Below, piece after piece: positions 57,119 through 64,000 of a DNA stretch of 64,000 nucleotides. How positions within the stretch are numbered: the stretch's first letter is position 1; each line of letters opens with the position of its first letter. The translations under genes and the position numbers were made by a program. This stretch comes from a virus: IMG/VR virus record IMGVR_UViG_3300026538_000054, positions 1 to 64,000 of that record; one strand, given 5' to 3'. The notes below the pieces were generated by a model, which was not told the origin of the DNA, did no database searches, and was given only the letters and a program-made list of their open reading frames with translations.

Positions 57119-58249
57119 TCAGCGACCCATCCTCTCTTTCTCGTCGGCCTTTTTCAGCGCTTCCGCAGCCAGGTCGCCCGCCCGCGAGACGTCCTCGGCG
57201 CTCAGGTGCAAGTAGTGCTTGGCCATGGTCAGGCTGGTCCAGCCGCCCAGAAGCTGCAACTGCGGCCCGGTGGCCCCGCCTCTGGCCGCCTGGGTCAGGA
57301 TCGTGTGTCTGCTGGAGTAGGCCACGAGTTGTTCGCCGTCTTTTTCTTCCACGCTCGCTCTTTCTCTCAGCCGCCGAAACCAGACGCAGAAGTAGTCCTT
57401 GGTCCAGCGACCGCCCTCGGAGTTGGGAAAGAGCGGCAGGCTCTCCACTCCCGGTCGCTTCTTCTCCAGCCAGACGATCATCTTCATGAGCGGCGCGGGC
57501 AGGCTGATCACCCTGGGCGCCTTGGCCTTGGTCGTCCTGGCCGTCTTGTGCTGCCTGAGGATCAGGAGCCGCTTCTCTTTATCCAGCATCGAGCGCTGCG
57601 CCGTTCTCATCTCCCCCGGCCGCATGCTGGTGAGCCGCAGCGCGTAAAGGGCGATCTTCTGCTCGGGCGCCTTGCAGGCCGCGAGTAGCCTGCGAAACTC
57701 CTCGTTGGTCATGAGCCTGGACCTCGGCTCGGCGGACAGCCTCTTGACGCCGGCGGCCGGGCCGTCGTCGGCGAGCAGCTCGGCCTCTTTCCAGCCCCAG
57801 CGCCAGAGCCTTCGCAGCGCCCTGATCACGTTGTTGACCGTGGCCGGCTTGTACTTCTCGGCCATGTCGTTTCGCAGCTTGAGCACGTCCGCCTTCTTGA
57901 CCCTCCCCACGCGCCAGCCCTTCCAGGCCCTGAGGGCGTAGCGGAACTGCTCCTTGTAGAACTCGTAGGTCCTTTCCGCCTTCGTGGCCTTGACGTCGTC
58001 GAGGAAGAGATCAACGAGCTTGGTCAGGGGCATGTTGGCCCCTTCTCGTCCTCCCTGCGCCTGTCGGCCCTGGAGCTTCGCCAGGGCCTTGGCCGCCTCC
58101 GCCTCGGTGTCCGCCAGGAAGGTCCTCTCCTTGCCGGCGTCGGTGTACCAGCCGTCTCTCCAGAAGAAAGGCTTCGCTCTTCGGGGCACGCGCCACCTCT
58201 TTTCCGGCCCTAACCTGTCCGATCTCGTCTGATCAACTAAAACTGACAC
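57119..58249 (-). CDS. int: Tyrosine recombinase (integrase)
   Basis: 376 residues on the minus strand; GTG at 58249 is the longest start and may be slightly too long. An N-terminal KPFFWRDGWYTDAGK segment, a SAM-like core-binding domain (residues about 75-160) and a catalytic domain with R210 (TSMRPGEM), K235, R314 and H315 in YSSRHT (Tyr replaces the usual first His), W337 and the nucleophile Y346 in MAKHYLHL. It suggests a temperate phage or integrated element. Repeats upstream form a candidate attP. Confidence 0.85.
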   Translation of the reverse strand: MSVLVDQTRSDRLGPEKRWRVPRRAKPFFWRDGWYTDAGKERTFLADTEAEAAKALAKLQGRQAQGGREGANMPLTKLVDLFLDDVKATKAERTYEFYKEQFRYALRAWKGWRVGRVKKADVLKLRNDMAEKYKPATVNNVIRALRRLWRWGWKEAELLADDGPAAGVKRLSAEPRSRLMTNEEFRRLLAACKAPEQKIALYALRLTSMRPGEMRTAQRSMLDKEKRLLILRQHKTARTTKAKAPRVISLPAPLMKMIVWLEKKRPGVESLPLFPNSEGGRWTKDYFCVWFRRLRERASVEEKDGEQLVAYSSRHTILTQAARGGATGPQLQLLGGWTSLTMAKHYLHLSAEDVSRAGDLAAEALKKADEKERMGR

Positions 58250-58517
58250 GAAAACTGACAGGGGTCTGTTTCACATTACCCATCTCCAACAGCCGTAAGA
58301 GGTTGCGACCTGGAAAGACAAGAAAGCTCGCACGCCTGGCACATGGGCGAGCGCTGTTCCAACGCCTTCACCTCTTCTGCGCCTTAGCTCAGCTAATGCC
58401 TTTCATCGCAACCACTTACGGCAACCAAGTCAACGAGCGACACGCTCGATGACGGTGCTTTTCTTACCTGATTGCGACTCGTTTGACCACGGGAAAACTG
58501 ACAGGAAAACTGACACC
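58237..58517. other. Candidate attP region with integrase arm-type repeats
   Basis: GAAAACTGACA-type repeats occur in pairs at 58237-58262 and 58493-58517. Between them GCCGTAAGAGGTTGCGA (58292-58308) and TCGCAACCACTTACGGC (58406-58422) form a 17-bp inverted repeat with one mismatch. Paired arm repeats flanking core-like sites beside int is the usual attP layout. No gene is seen in 58250-58534. Confidence 0.5.
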
Positions 58518-58534
58518 ACCCTGGCAGGTATTAA

Positions 58535-58574
58535 GCTAAAATCTCTCCTGAAACGTGTCAATATCTCTTGCCGC
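58535..58574 (+). promoter_or_regulatory. Repeated promoter-like element, copy 4
   Basis: GCTAAA (58535-58540), 18 bases, CAATAT (58559-58564) preceded by TGT, then CTCTTGCCGC. It lies 36 bases before the gene at 58611. Confidence 0.7.
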
Positions 58575-58610
58575 TCTTTAGCCAGCGGTTACTGTTCCGC
58601 GTACGGAGAG

Positions 58611-58880
58611 ATGTCCATGAGCGACGAGACGAAGACCGTGGCGCCCCTGACGAACGCCAAGCCCGAGACCAGGCCGCTGACCCCGTTCGTACTTCGCTGT
58701 CCCTGCTGTAACGAGGAGAAAGCCAGCTTCGCGCTGTTCCTCGGCAACCTGGGCGACGGCGAAGAAATGCAATGCCAGGAGTGCGACCATACCGTCAACC
58801 TGGATGATGTGAGGGACCTCATCGATCGTTGGTCGGTGTTTCTGGCCTGGCTGGCGTTGTTGCCGGCCGGGAAGGGTTGA
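58611..58880 (+). CDS. Small zinc-ribbon protein
   Basis: 89 residues from ATG at 58611, with CGGAGAG upstream. CPCC and CQEC (residues about 31-56) form a zinc ribbon. The C-terminal helix is hydrophobic. First gene after promoter-like element 4. Confidence 0.6.
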   Translation: MSMSDETKTVAPLTNAKPETRPLTPFVLRCPCCNEEKASFALFLGNLGDGEEMQCQECDHTVNLDDVRDLIDRWSVFLAWLALLPAGKG

Positions 58881-58908
58881 GCGCAGTGCGTAGAAAGGAG
58901 TGTGTGCG

Positions 58909-59166
58909 ATGTTGATCCGTCTGGTGTTGCCGCCCGAGAAGGCGACATTCGCCTGCGTCAAGAAGCTGCCTGGTCTGGATGGTCTGAAGCTCGACGCAAA
59001 GTACGGCCTGGTGCCGATCGGCGGACATGGCTACGTGGTGAGAGCGAAAGGCCCGCCCGAGAACGTCAAGCCGCGGGTCAGCCCGGAGATCCAGAGTTGG
59101 TATCCGGGCCCGCAAGTCTCACCCGTCGGTGAGAAGAAAGGCGAGGGCACAGTATGTCGATCGTGA
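58909..59166 (+). CDS. Small hypothetical protein
   Basis: 85 residues, ATG at 58909 after AAAGGAG. Beta-rich (IRLVLPPEKATFACVKKL). A 15-codon frame starting at 59154 overlaps its end and is probably not real. Confidence 0.5.
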   Translation: MLIRLVLPPEKATFACVKKLPGLDGLKLDAKYGLVPIGGHGYVVRAKGPPENVKPRVSPEIQSWYPGPQVSPVGEKKGEGTVCRS

Positions 59167-59213
59167 AGATACAAGTGACGGCCGAGGACATCGCCACTTG
59201 AGCACCGGCAACG

Positions 59214-59243
59214 CCACAGCGATCCCTGGGGGGATCGCTGTGG
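59214..59243 (+). terminator. Strong intrinsic terminator
   Basis: CCACAGCGATCCC and GGGATCGCTGTGG, a 13-bp stem with a four-base loop, followed by TATTTTCTTCCTTTT. Confidence 0.85.
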
Positions 59244-59251
59244 TATTTTCT

Positions 59252-59288
59252 TCCTTTTAGCCCTCTACAGCGGGCTAAAAGCTGCGAC
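59252..59288 (+). repeat. Solitary CRISPR-repeat-like element
   Basis: TTAGCCCTCTACAGCGGGCT followed by AAAAGCTGCGAC. Its 5' bases merge with the T-run of the terminator. It lies 28 bases upstream of the gene at 59317 and in its sense. Confidence 0.85.
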
Positions 59289-59316
59289 ATGGACGTGAAC
59301 AACGAGTACCGCCAAG

Positions 59317-61029
59317 ATGCTTGCCCTTGACGATCCTGACCTGCGCGCCTTTATCGCGCGCACTGCTGCCTCGACCTACTCGCTTGGCAAGGAGGCGGTC
59401 TCCCTGGTCAAGAAGGGAGGCACGCCCGAGACGACCCACGCCCTGGCCGGCAGGCTCTACCTCTCCCGCTCGGGGTGGCTGCTGCTCAGCGTCCCCAACG
59501 CCCTGGTGCGAGGCGCCTTCGACGCCCTGGACGAGCCAGGATTGGAGCTGCCTTCGGGTCACAATGGTGGACGACTAAACTCTCACATCTCTGTTATTTC
59601 GCCCCGCGAGATGGAGAAGGCGAACCTTGACCCTGAGGCCGTGTCCGAACGCGGACACTCGTTCCACTACACCCTGGGCCCGATCCGCACGGTCAGGCCG
59701 AAGAACTGGGAAGAGATCGAGCGTGTCTGGTACATCCAGGTCAAATCGCCTGAGCTGGAGAAGTTGCGTTTGTCCTACGGTCTCTCGGCCAGGCCTAATA
59801 ACGACAAATTCGATCTGCATTGTACGATAGCGGTAAGGCGCCGAGGTGTTCTACGAAGTAATACCGAAGTCAAGAAGGAGGCTGCTACGGACAGAGCGAC
59901 GCGTGGAGAGCGCGTGTTCACCAGTATGGTCCCGCGCGCTGCGTTGGCTTACGTTCGGCGGCATGGGTTGCTGGGTGGCAAGGCCCTCATGGACCGGCCG
60001 GACGCTCTGGCCGCTGCGGCCAGCAGTAGAGGGCTTAGCACGGGCGAACTCAGGGCTGATATCCAGCGCACCCTGGACGGCTGGAAGAGGGGTGAGGCTG
60101 GCGGGCCGAATGTCTTTTTCCATCTCCCGCCTGACGAGACGCAGTTTCCGGACAATCACCCCTTCAGGAAGCATGACCTGGTGCCGGTGAGGGTTCGGTT
60201 CGACGAGCTTGTGCGCGACGCTCCGGACACCAGGGTCTACGGCATGGAGCTGGAGCCCTACGACCCTGCCAGGCACGTCACAGGCATGGAGCGGCACCGC
60301 TATCTGAAGCCTGACGAAGTGGATACCTTTCTCAGCAAGTCTCCGCGGGACCTCTGGGCCAACTACGCCGACCCTGACAAGAGCGGCTACTACGCCCCCA
60401 ACGTACCGCACGCTTCGCTGCACACGCCGGACGGCACCGTGCCGGCGAGATATCTGGACTTTCCCGATGAGCTTGATGAGGGGCCCAGGCTGCCAACGGC
60501 GCTTAGAGGCTTGAAGTCCGCGGGCGCTTCTTCACCGGTCGAGAAGGCCAAGGAGCTTCTCGCCTCCTGGGGTGATGACGCGCCGTCCATCTACCTTCAC
60601 CAGACCGACAAGAAGGCCTGGCTGATGGTCGGCGACTGGCATGAGAGCGAGTCGGTCAAGAAGTGGTGTGAGGAGCTGGAGAAAGCCCTGCCCGGCTACG
60701 AACTACAGTGCGAGAGCGAGGCCCAGCCCGTGTCCGTGAAACCAGGGAAAGAGAAGGACGGCTGGCTGCGTGTGAAGACCGCTGCCGAGGTGCTGGGCCT
60801 CAGGGTCACCCGTGTCGCTCTTGGCCTGCCACATGCTCTTGCTTGTTTGAGCGGGTGCAGCGAATCGCCCGCCCAGGAAGACAAACCGCCCGACATCTAC
60901 GACAAGACGGAGGCGTTGAAGCACCCGACCACCGCGGCGGATGAGCCACCGCCACCGGCCGACGAAGACGAGTCGCCCGCCGAAGAGCTCTTTGAGGACC
61001 TCGAAGACCTTGACGACGCTGTGAGATAA
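59317..61029 (+). CDS. Multidomain protein with N-terminal 2H-phosphoesterase-like domain
   Basis: 570 residues from ATG at 59317. Residues 40-180 contain two HxS/T motifs, SHISVI (H90) and LHCTIAV (H168), the hallmark of 2H phosphoesterases, which cleave cyclic or 2',5'-linked nucleotides. A central domain (residues about 260-385; NVFFHLPPDETQFPDN, RHVTGMERHRYLKPDEVD) is unrecognised. The C-terminus repeats the KTAAEVLGLR decapeptide of the protein at 43605 and ends in a long acidic tail. It may act on nucleotide signals in the host; inference. Confidence 0.6.
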   Translation: MLALDDPDLRAFIARTAASTYSLGKEAVSLVKKGGTPETTHALAGRLYLSRSGWLLLSVPNALVRGAFDALDEPGLELPSGHNGGRLNSHISVISPREMEKANLDPEAVSERGHSFHYTLGPIRTVRPKNWEEIERVWYIQVKSPELEKLRLSYGLSARPNNDKFDLHCTIAVRRRGVLRSNTEVKKEAATDRATRGERVFTSMVPRAALAYVRRHGLLGGKALMDRPDALAAAASSRGLSTGELRADIQRTLDGWKRGEAGGPNVFFHLPPDETQFPDNHPFRKHDLVPVRVRFDELVRDAPDTRVYGMELEPYDPARHVTGMERHRYLKPDEVDTFLSKSPRDLWANYADPDKSGYYAPNVPHASLHTPDGTVPARYLDFPDELDEGPRLPTALRGLKSAGASSPVEKAKELLASWGDDAPSIYLHQTDKKAWLMVGDWHESESVKKWCEELEKALPGYELQCESEAQPVSVKPGKEKDGWLRVKTAAEVLGLRVTRVALGLPHALACLSGCSESPAQEDKPPDIYDKTEALKHPTTAADEPPPPADEDESPAEELFEDLEDLDDAVR

Positions 61030-61051
61030 GCGAGTTCTTTTACGGCCTCGG

Positions 61052-61163
61052 CAACAAGGCCGCCAGAGAGGCCTGCGTGTAGGATAGCGACCGGAAACTG
61101 TTTTCCGGAAAAGATTGGCTTCCCTCGCTAGTCTACACACAGGCCTCTCTGGCGGCCTTGTTG
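61052..61163. repeat. 112-bp element with 31-bp inverted terminal repeats
   Basis: The left arm 61052-61082 (CAACAAGGCCGCCAGAGAGG start) and right arm 61133-61163 are inverse complements at 30 of 31 positions. A TTTTCCGGAAAA palindrome (61101-61112) sits in the centre. It looks like a MITE or a large cruciform. Related fragments are near 35591 and 61333. Confidence 0.65.
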
Positions 61164-61207
61164 TCAGGAACGGAAAAGCAGCTTACGGTGCTGCTACGAT
61201 GACCGCT

Positions 61208-61315
61208 AGACCAAAGCCCTCCGCAATGGGCTAAAAGCTGCGACGGAGGCGGGAATACGCGACGACGCGACGTTCTACTTGCCAAAGCCCTCTGTAGCGG
61301 GCTAAAAGCTGCAAT
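61208..61315 (+). repeat. Two-repeat mini-CRISPR array
   Basis: Repeats at 61208-61244 (AAAGCCCTCCGCAATGGGCT core) and 61279-61315 (AAAGCCCTCTGTAGCGGGCT core), period 71 bp with a 34-base spacer (61245-61278). It lies 78 bases before the gene at 61394. Confidence 0.88.
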
Positions 61316-61393
61316 GTTAGGTGGCGCCTGTGTGGCCTTCCCGGCGGCCCGGTTGCCAGGGACGGAAAAGATCGACTCTAGAGGGGCACGCTC

Positions 61394-61993
61394 GTGAAGT
61401 CGCATCACGCTCCGGTCGTCATGGTCCCTGTCGGTGGCGAGGACGCTCCTGTGTGCCCGCACTGCGGCCAGGTCATCTCTCCTCAGGACGTCTACCGAGA
61501 CAAGCGTGGTTGGACGTTTCACCGTCCTTGCTTCCGCGCCGGCAAGGGCTCGGTGCTCCTGGAAGAGCCAAGGCCTTCCGGCCTTCCCTCCCTGGAGAAA
61601 GAGGCCAGCAATCCGTCTCTGGCCAGGCCCAGAGCGTTGAACGCGCTGGACGACACGGACAGGGTGCGTCGAAACCTGCTCACGCTTGGCTCAGCACAGC
61701 CGCCGGGCACTCTGCCTTCCGCACCGAGTTTTCTCACCCCTGGAGTGGTTCTTCCCGCTGCCGGCGCTGCGGGAGGCGCTCTGCTCTCAGGCGGCGATGA
61801 GGACGAAGAGGCGGAACGACGCATCCCGGCCAGGCTGCGCGGGGCGCTTCGCGGTATTGCGACCGGAGGCGGTGCCGCGCTGGGGCAGCACCTGGCCGGC
61901 GAGGCGACAGGTGGTGACCTGGGCTCTCGCGCGGGCGGCGGCCTTGCAGGGGGCGCCCTGGCCCTTCTTCTTTCCAGGGCGATACCGAAATGA
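61394..61993 (+). CDS. Zinc-finger and Gly-zipper membrane protein
   Basis: 199 residues from GTG at 61394. CPHCGQ with FHRPC (residues about 21-46) is a short zinc-binding segment. The C-terminal 75 residues (ARLRGALRGIATGGGAALG, GGGLAGGALALLLSRAIPK) are Gly-zipper helices like those at 31518. Likely virion-associated. Confidence 0.55.
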   Translation: MKSHHAPVVMVPVGGEDAPVCPHCGQVISPQDVYRDKRGWTFHRPCFRAGKGSVLLEEPRPSGLPSLEKEASNPSLARPRALNALDDTDRVRRNLLTLGSAQPPGTLPSAPSFLTPGVVLPAAGAAGGALLSGGDEDEEAERRIPARLRGALRGIATGGGAALGQHLAGEATGGDLGSRAGGGLAGGALALLLSRAIPK

Positions 61994-62020
61994 GACCAGC
62001 ACAGGTGCTCATTCCGACCA

Positions 62021-62060
62021 GCTAAAAAACGACCGAAAAGGTGTCAATATCTCTTGCCGC
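62021..62060 (+). promoter_or_regulatory. Repeated promoter-like element, copy 5
   Basis: GCTAAA (62021-62026), 18 bases, CAATAT (62045-62050) preceded by TGT, then CTCTTGCCGC. A short CCGG/CCGG hairpin with TTTTT follows (62058-62084), then the gene at 62106. Confidence 0.7.
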
Positions 62061-62105
62061 CGGTCTATCTCAGGCCGGCTTTTTCGTTTCATGCAAGAGG
62101 TGGAC

Positions 62106-62531
62106 ATGATCTTCCTGGACCGATCCGCGCTGGACCACGTCAAGTTCGCCCGCGTCATCGCTGTTCACAGGATCGTCCCGCCGGTCTATGAAGAGATTAG
62201 CGAGGGCCGTGTAACCTCCACGGGCTACCGCGTGGAGTGGCAGTCCTTCCGGGCCTCGGTGCTCCGGGGAGAACAGCCCGCTCCGCCCGAGGGCTGGCGG
62301 CCCCTCTGGGCGCGTCTGGTCGAGAAGATACGCCGGGCCCTGGCCTCCTCCGAGGCGCACGAGGCCGTCGCCCAACTGGTCTACGAAAGCGGCCTGGAGC
62401 GACTGGATGGCCCCCTGGTCGCTCCGCCTGCCGATCCCGACGAAGAGGCGCAGGGCCTCTTCGCCTGCGCCATCGCCGACCGGCCGTCCCACGGCCCCGT
62501 GGAGGCCCTGCGGAAGTTGATCTGGGCCTGA
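62106..62531 (+). CDS. Hypothetical protein
   Basis: 141 residues. ATG at 62106 is preferred over ATG at 62091 because AGAGG lies between them. Helical (EWQSFRASVLRGEQ, ARLVEKIRRALASSEAHEAV). No family recognised. Confidence 0.55.
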   Translation: MIFLDRSALDHVKFARVIAVHRIVPPVYEEISEGRVTSTGYRVEWQSFRASVLRGEQPAPPEGWRPLWARLVEKIRRALASSEAHEAVAQLVYESGLERLDGPLVAPPADPDEEAQGLFACAIADRPSHGPVEALRKLIWA

Positions 62532-62546
62532 TAGGAGAAGTAGCAC

Positions 62547-63338
62547 GTGCCCGAAGAGGAATGGCTGCTGCCCGTCGGGGCGCTGGAGAAGCTGAACTAC
62601 GTGTCGCCGAAGTCATCGTTCAGGAAGCTGCGACTCTTCGCCTGCGCGTGCTTTGCCGCAGTGGACATTCCTCTGTGCGAGGCGGAAGAGAGCCAGATCG
62701 ACTTCGGCGAACAGGCCGCGGAGTCGCCGAATACCTGCTTCGGCATCAATATGCGATTCGAGTGGCTCGCCTGGCGCGAGGCGAACAACAAGCCGACAGG
62801 AGGTACACAACTACCGTGCATCCATGATGATCCGCTTAGCGCCGCGGAAGAGTCGCTTTTCGATTCCGCCTCCCTTGTCGCAGCCGTGCTGGATTGCCCA
62901 GCGACTGGCCACCTGTACGCCGAGAAGATTACCTCCAGGCTCAGGTCCCTGGTGTGGGACCTCTTCGGCAACCCGTTCCGGCCCGTGGAGATCAGGAAGA
63001 AGTGCCGGCGTTGTGCAGGCGTCGGCAGGTACAAGACAGTCGTCTATGTCGGCGACGGGAAAAGCGGGAGGATGGATCGCCACTGCCAGGCCTGCCGGGG
63101 CGTCGGGTGGTTTCAGCCTGACTGGCGCTCCTCTCGCGTGATCTCTCTGGCACAGCCGGCCTACGACGAGCGACTCCCTTCAAGAGAACTGGACACGGCA
63201 CGGCTCTTTGTCCTCTCCGACGCCATGGAGGAAGAGGCCGACGCGAGCCTTGATATCAGACTGCTCGAGCACCTACGCTCACCAGGGCCGCACTACCGCG
63301 GGTGCTGGGCCCTGGACCTCATCCTGGGAAAGGAGTGA
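62547..63338 (+). CDS. Gemmata-type paralogous family protein with inserted zinc module
   Basis: 263 residues, GTG start at 62547. EEEWL, FRKLRLFACACFAAV, WDLFGNPFRP and LEHLRSPGPHYRGCWALDLI are the conserved blocks of a family highly expanded in Gemmataceae. A CRRCAGVG and CQACRGVG pair (DnaJ-like zinc module) is inserted after the GNPFRP block. Function unknown; strong host marker. Confidence 0.75.
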   Translation: MPEEEWLLPVGALEKLNYVSPKSSFRKLRLFACACFAAVDIPLCEAEESQIDFGEQAAESPNTCFGINMRFEWLAWREANNKPTGGTQLPCIHDDPLSAAEESLFDSASLVAAVLDCPATGHLYAEKITSRLRSLVWDLFGNPFRPVEIRKKCRRCAGVGRYKTVVYVGDGKSGRMDRHCQACRGVGWFQPDWRSSRVISLAQPAYDERLPSRELDTARLFVLSDAMEEEADASLDIRLLEHLRSPGPHYRGCWALDLILGKE

Positions 63339-63344
63339 TTTCTT

Positions 63345-63992
63345 GTGACCGAGCAGGAATGGCTGAATAGCAACAACCCTCATGCGATGTTGGTCTGGAT
63401 GAAGCAAGAGGGGCGGGCTGTTAGCCTGCGCACGTTGCGGCTGTTTGCCGCGGGCTGTGCGAGGAACGTCAATCCGCCTCGCGGAAGCAGCCTTATCGCC
63501 CAGGGCTTGAGCGTGGCGGAGCGTTACGCCGACCGTCAGGCCACCGCTCGTGAGCTTGCAAACGCCTCGCTTCAAATGCCCAAGGGCTGTATCCAGGGTA
63601 GGGCCCTGTGGGGCAATAGAGAACTGTGGGCGGGAGTGGAGGACATTCTGTGGTATCGCAGCTCAATGGGGCTGATGGACGCCTTCTTGTTGCGGGATCT
63701 GGTTGGCAATCCGTTCAGGCCCTGGTTGAGCGAGCCCGCGACGGTGAACGAACTTGATGCCCGTCCCGGCGCGCAGATTTTTCTTTACCGCTGGTCGCAC
63801 GCCAACGACCATCTGGCCTGGTGCCTGGCGGATGTTTGTTACGAGAAGAACGACTGGAGGTCCTTGCCCGTCATCGCTGACGCCCTCGAGGACAACGGCT
63901 GCGAGGCCGCAGACGTCCTGACGCACCTTCGGTCCCCCGGCCCTCACGCCAGGGGATGCTGGGCCCTGGACCTGGTCCTTGGAAAGTGGTGA
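63345..63992 (+). CDS. Gemmata-type paralogous family protein
   Basis: 215 residues, GTG start. EQEWLNSNNPHAMLVWM, LRTLRLFAAGCARNV, LVGNPFRPWL, LPVIADALEDNGCEA and LRSPGPHARGCWALDLVLGK match the blocks of the upstream gene, without the zinc insertion. Adjacent paralogues suggest tandem duplication or capture from the host. Confidence 0.75.
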   Translation: MTEQEWLNSNNPHAMLVWMKQEGRAVSLRTLRLFAAGCARNVNPPRGSSLIAQGLSVAERYADRQATARELANASLQMPKGCIQGRALWGNRELWAGVEDILWYRSSMGLMDAFLLRDLVGNPFRPWLSEPATVNELDARPGAQIFLYRWSHANDHLAWCLADVCYEKNDWRSLPVIADALEDNGCEAADVLTHLRSPGPHARGCWALDLVLGKW

Positions 63993-64000
63993 GAGAGAGG

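Overview
This window looks like part of a large, GC-rich, double-stranded DNA bacteriophage or prophage that infects a planctomycete of the Gemmata group. Evidence for a phage is the set of replication genes (helicase, primase, family A DNA polymerase, RecA-like recombinase, RuvC-like resolvase), a portal protein, MazG-like and dCMP deaminase-like enzymes, and a tyrosine integrase beside a small helix-turn-helix gene. Evidence for the host is protein families that are greatly expanded in Gemmataceae: TIGR02996-like proteins, the paralogues at 62547-63338 and 63345-63992, and a planctomycete-style N-terminus on a beta-helix protein. No terminase, major capsid, lysin, tRNA or rRNA gene was found, so other genome parts must lie outside.

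Layout. 1-17.3 kb: a tightly packed + strand replication and recombination block with many start/stop overlaps. The DNA polymerase carries an N-terminal uracil-DNA-glycosylase-like domain and a LAGLIDADG intein inside its motif B. 17.4-24.5 kb: portal and small accessory genes. 24.6-28.3 kb: a compact type V (Cas12) effector followed by an 18-repeat CRISPR array, with no cas1, cas2 or cas4 visible. 28.3-32.2 kb: proline/glycine-rich virion-like proteins. 32.2-37.7 kb: deaminase, a leftward secreted protein, a KilA-N protein, a beta-helix surface protein and a regulator. 38.0-47.0 kb: a leftward accessory block (small ORFs, one frameshifted gene, a P63C protein, three exported proteins). 47.1-48.2 kb: a toxin-antitoxin-like pair behind a sigma-54-like promoter. 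48.4-56.8 kb: a membrane-anchored FGE-sulfatase-fold protein, two large virion-like proteins, a second P63C gene and an excisionase-like gene. 57.1-58.5 kb: integrase and a candidate attP. 58.6-64.0 kb: zinc-ribbon and Gemmata-type proteins plus a 2H-phosphoesterase-like fusion.

The main result concerns the CRISPR system. The repeat of the phage array also occurs as about 20 degenerate copies scattered through intergenic DNA over 50 kb. Some are solitary. Others form two-repeat mini-arrays with the main array's 71-73 bp period. Many lie just upstream of genes and in their sense. The first spacer of the main array matches all 38 bases of a gene in the same window (37632-37669), with a 5' TTG next to the protospacer as expected for a type V PAM. 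The effector resembles, by eye, compact Cas12m-like proteins, a group with members that bind DNA without cutting it. A phage-encoded RNA-guided system that regulates the phage's own genes, rather than only attacking competitors, is therefore a serious possibility.

The window also has several families of repeated regulatory elements: a promoter-like motif (GCTWAA, 18 bases, CAATAT, then CTCTTGCCGC) in five copies on both strands, always in the sense of a following gene; a TTTTCCGGAAAA palindrome in six intergenic places; and a 31-base leader directly before two start codons. Family assignments come from reading motifs by eye, without database searches.
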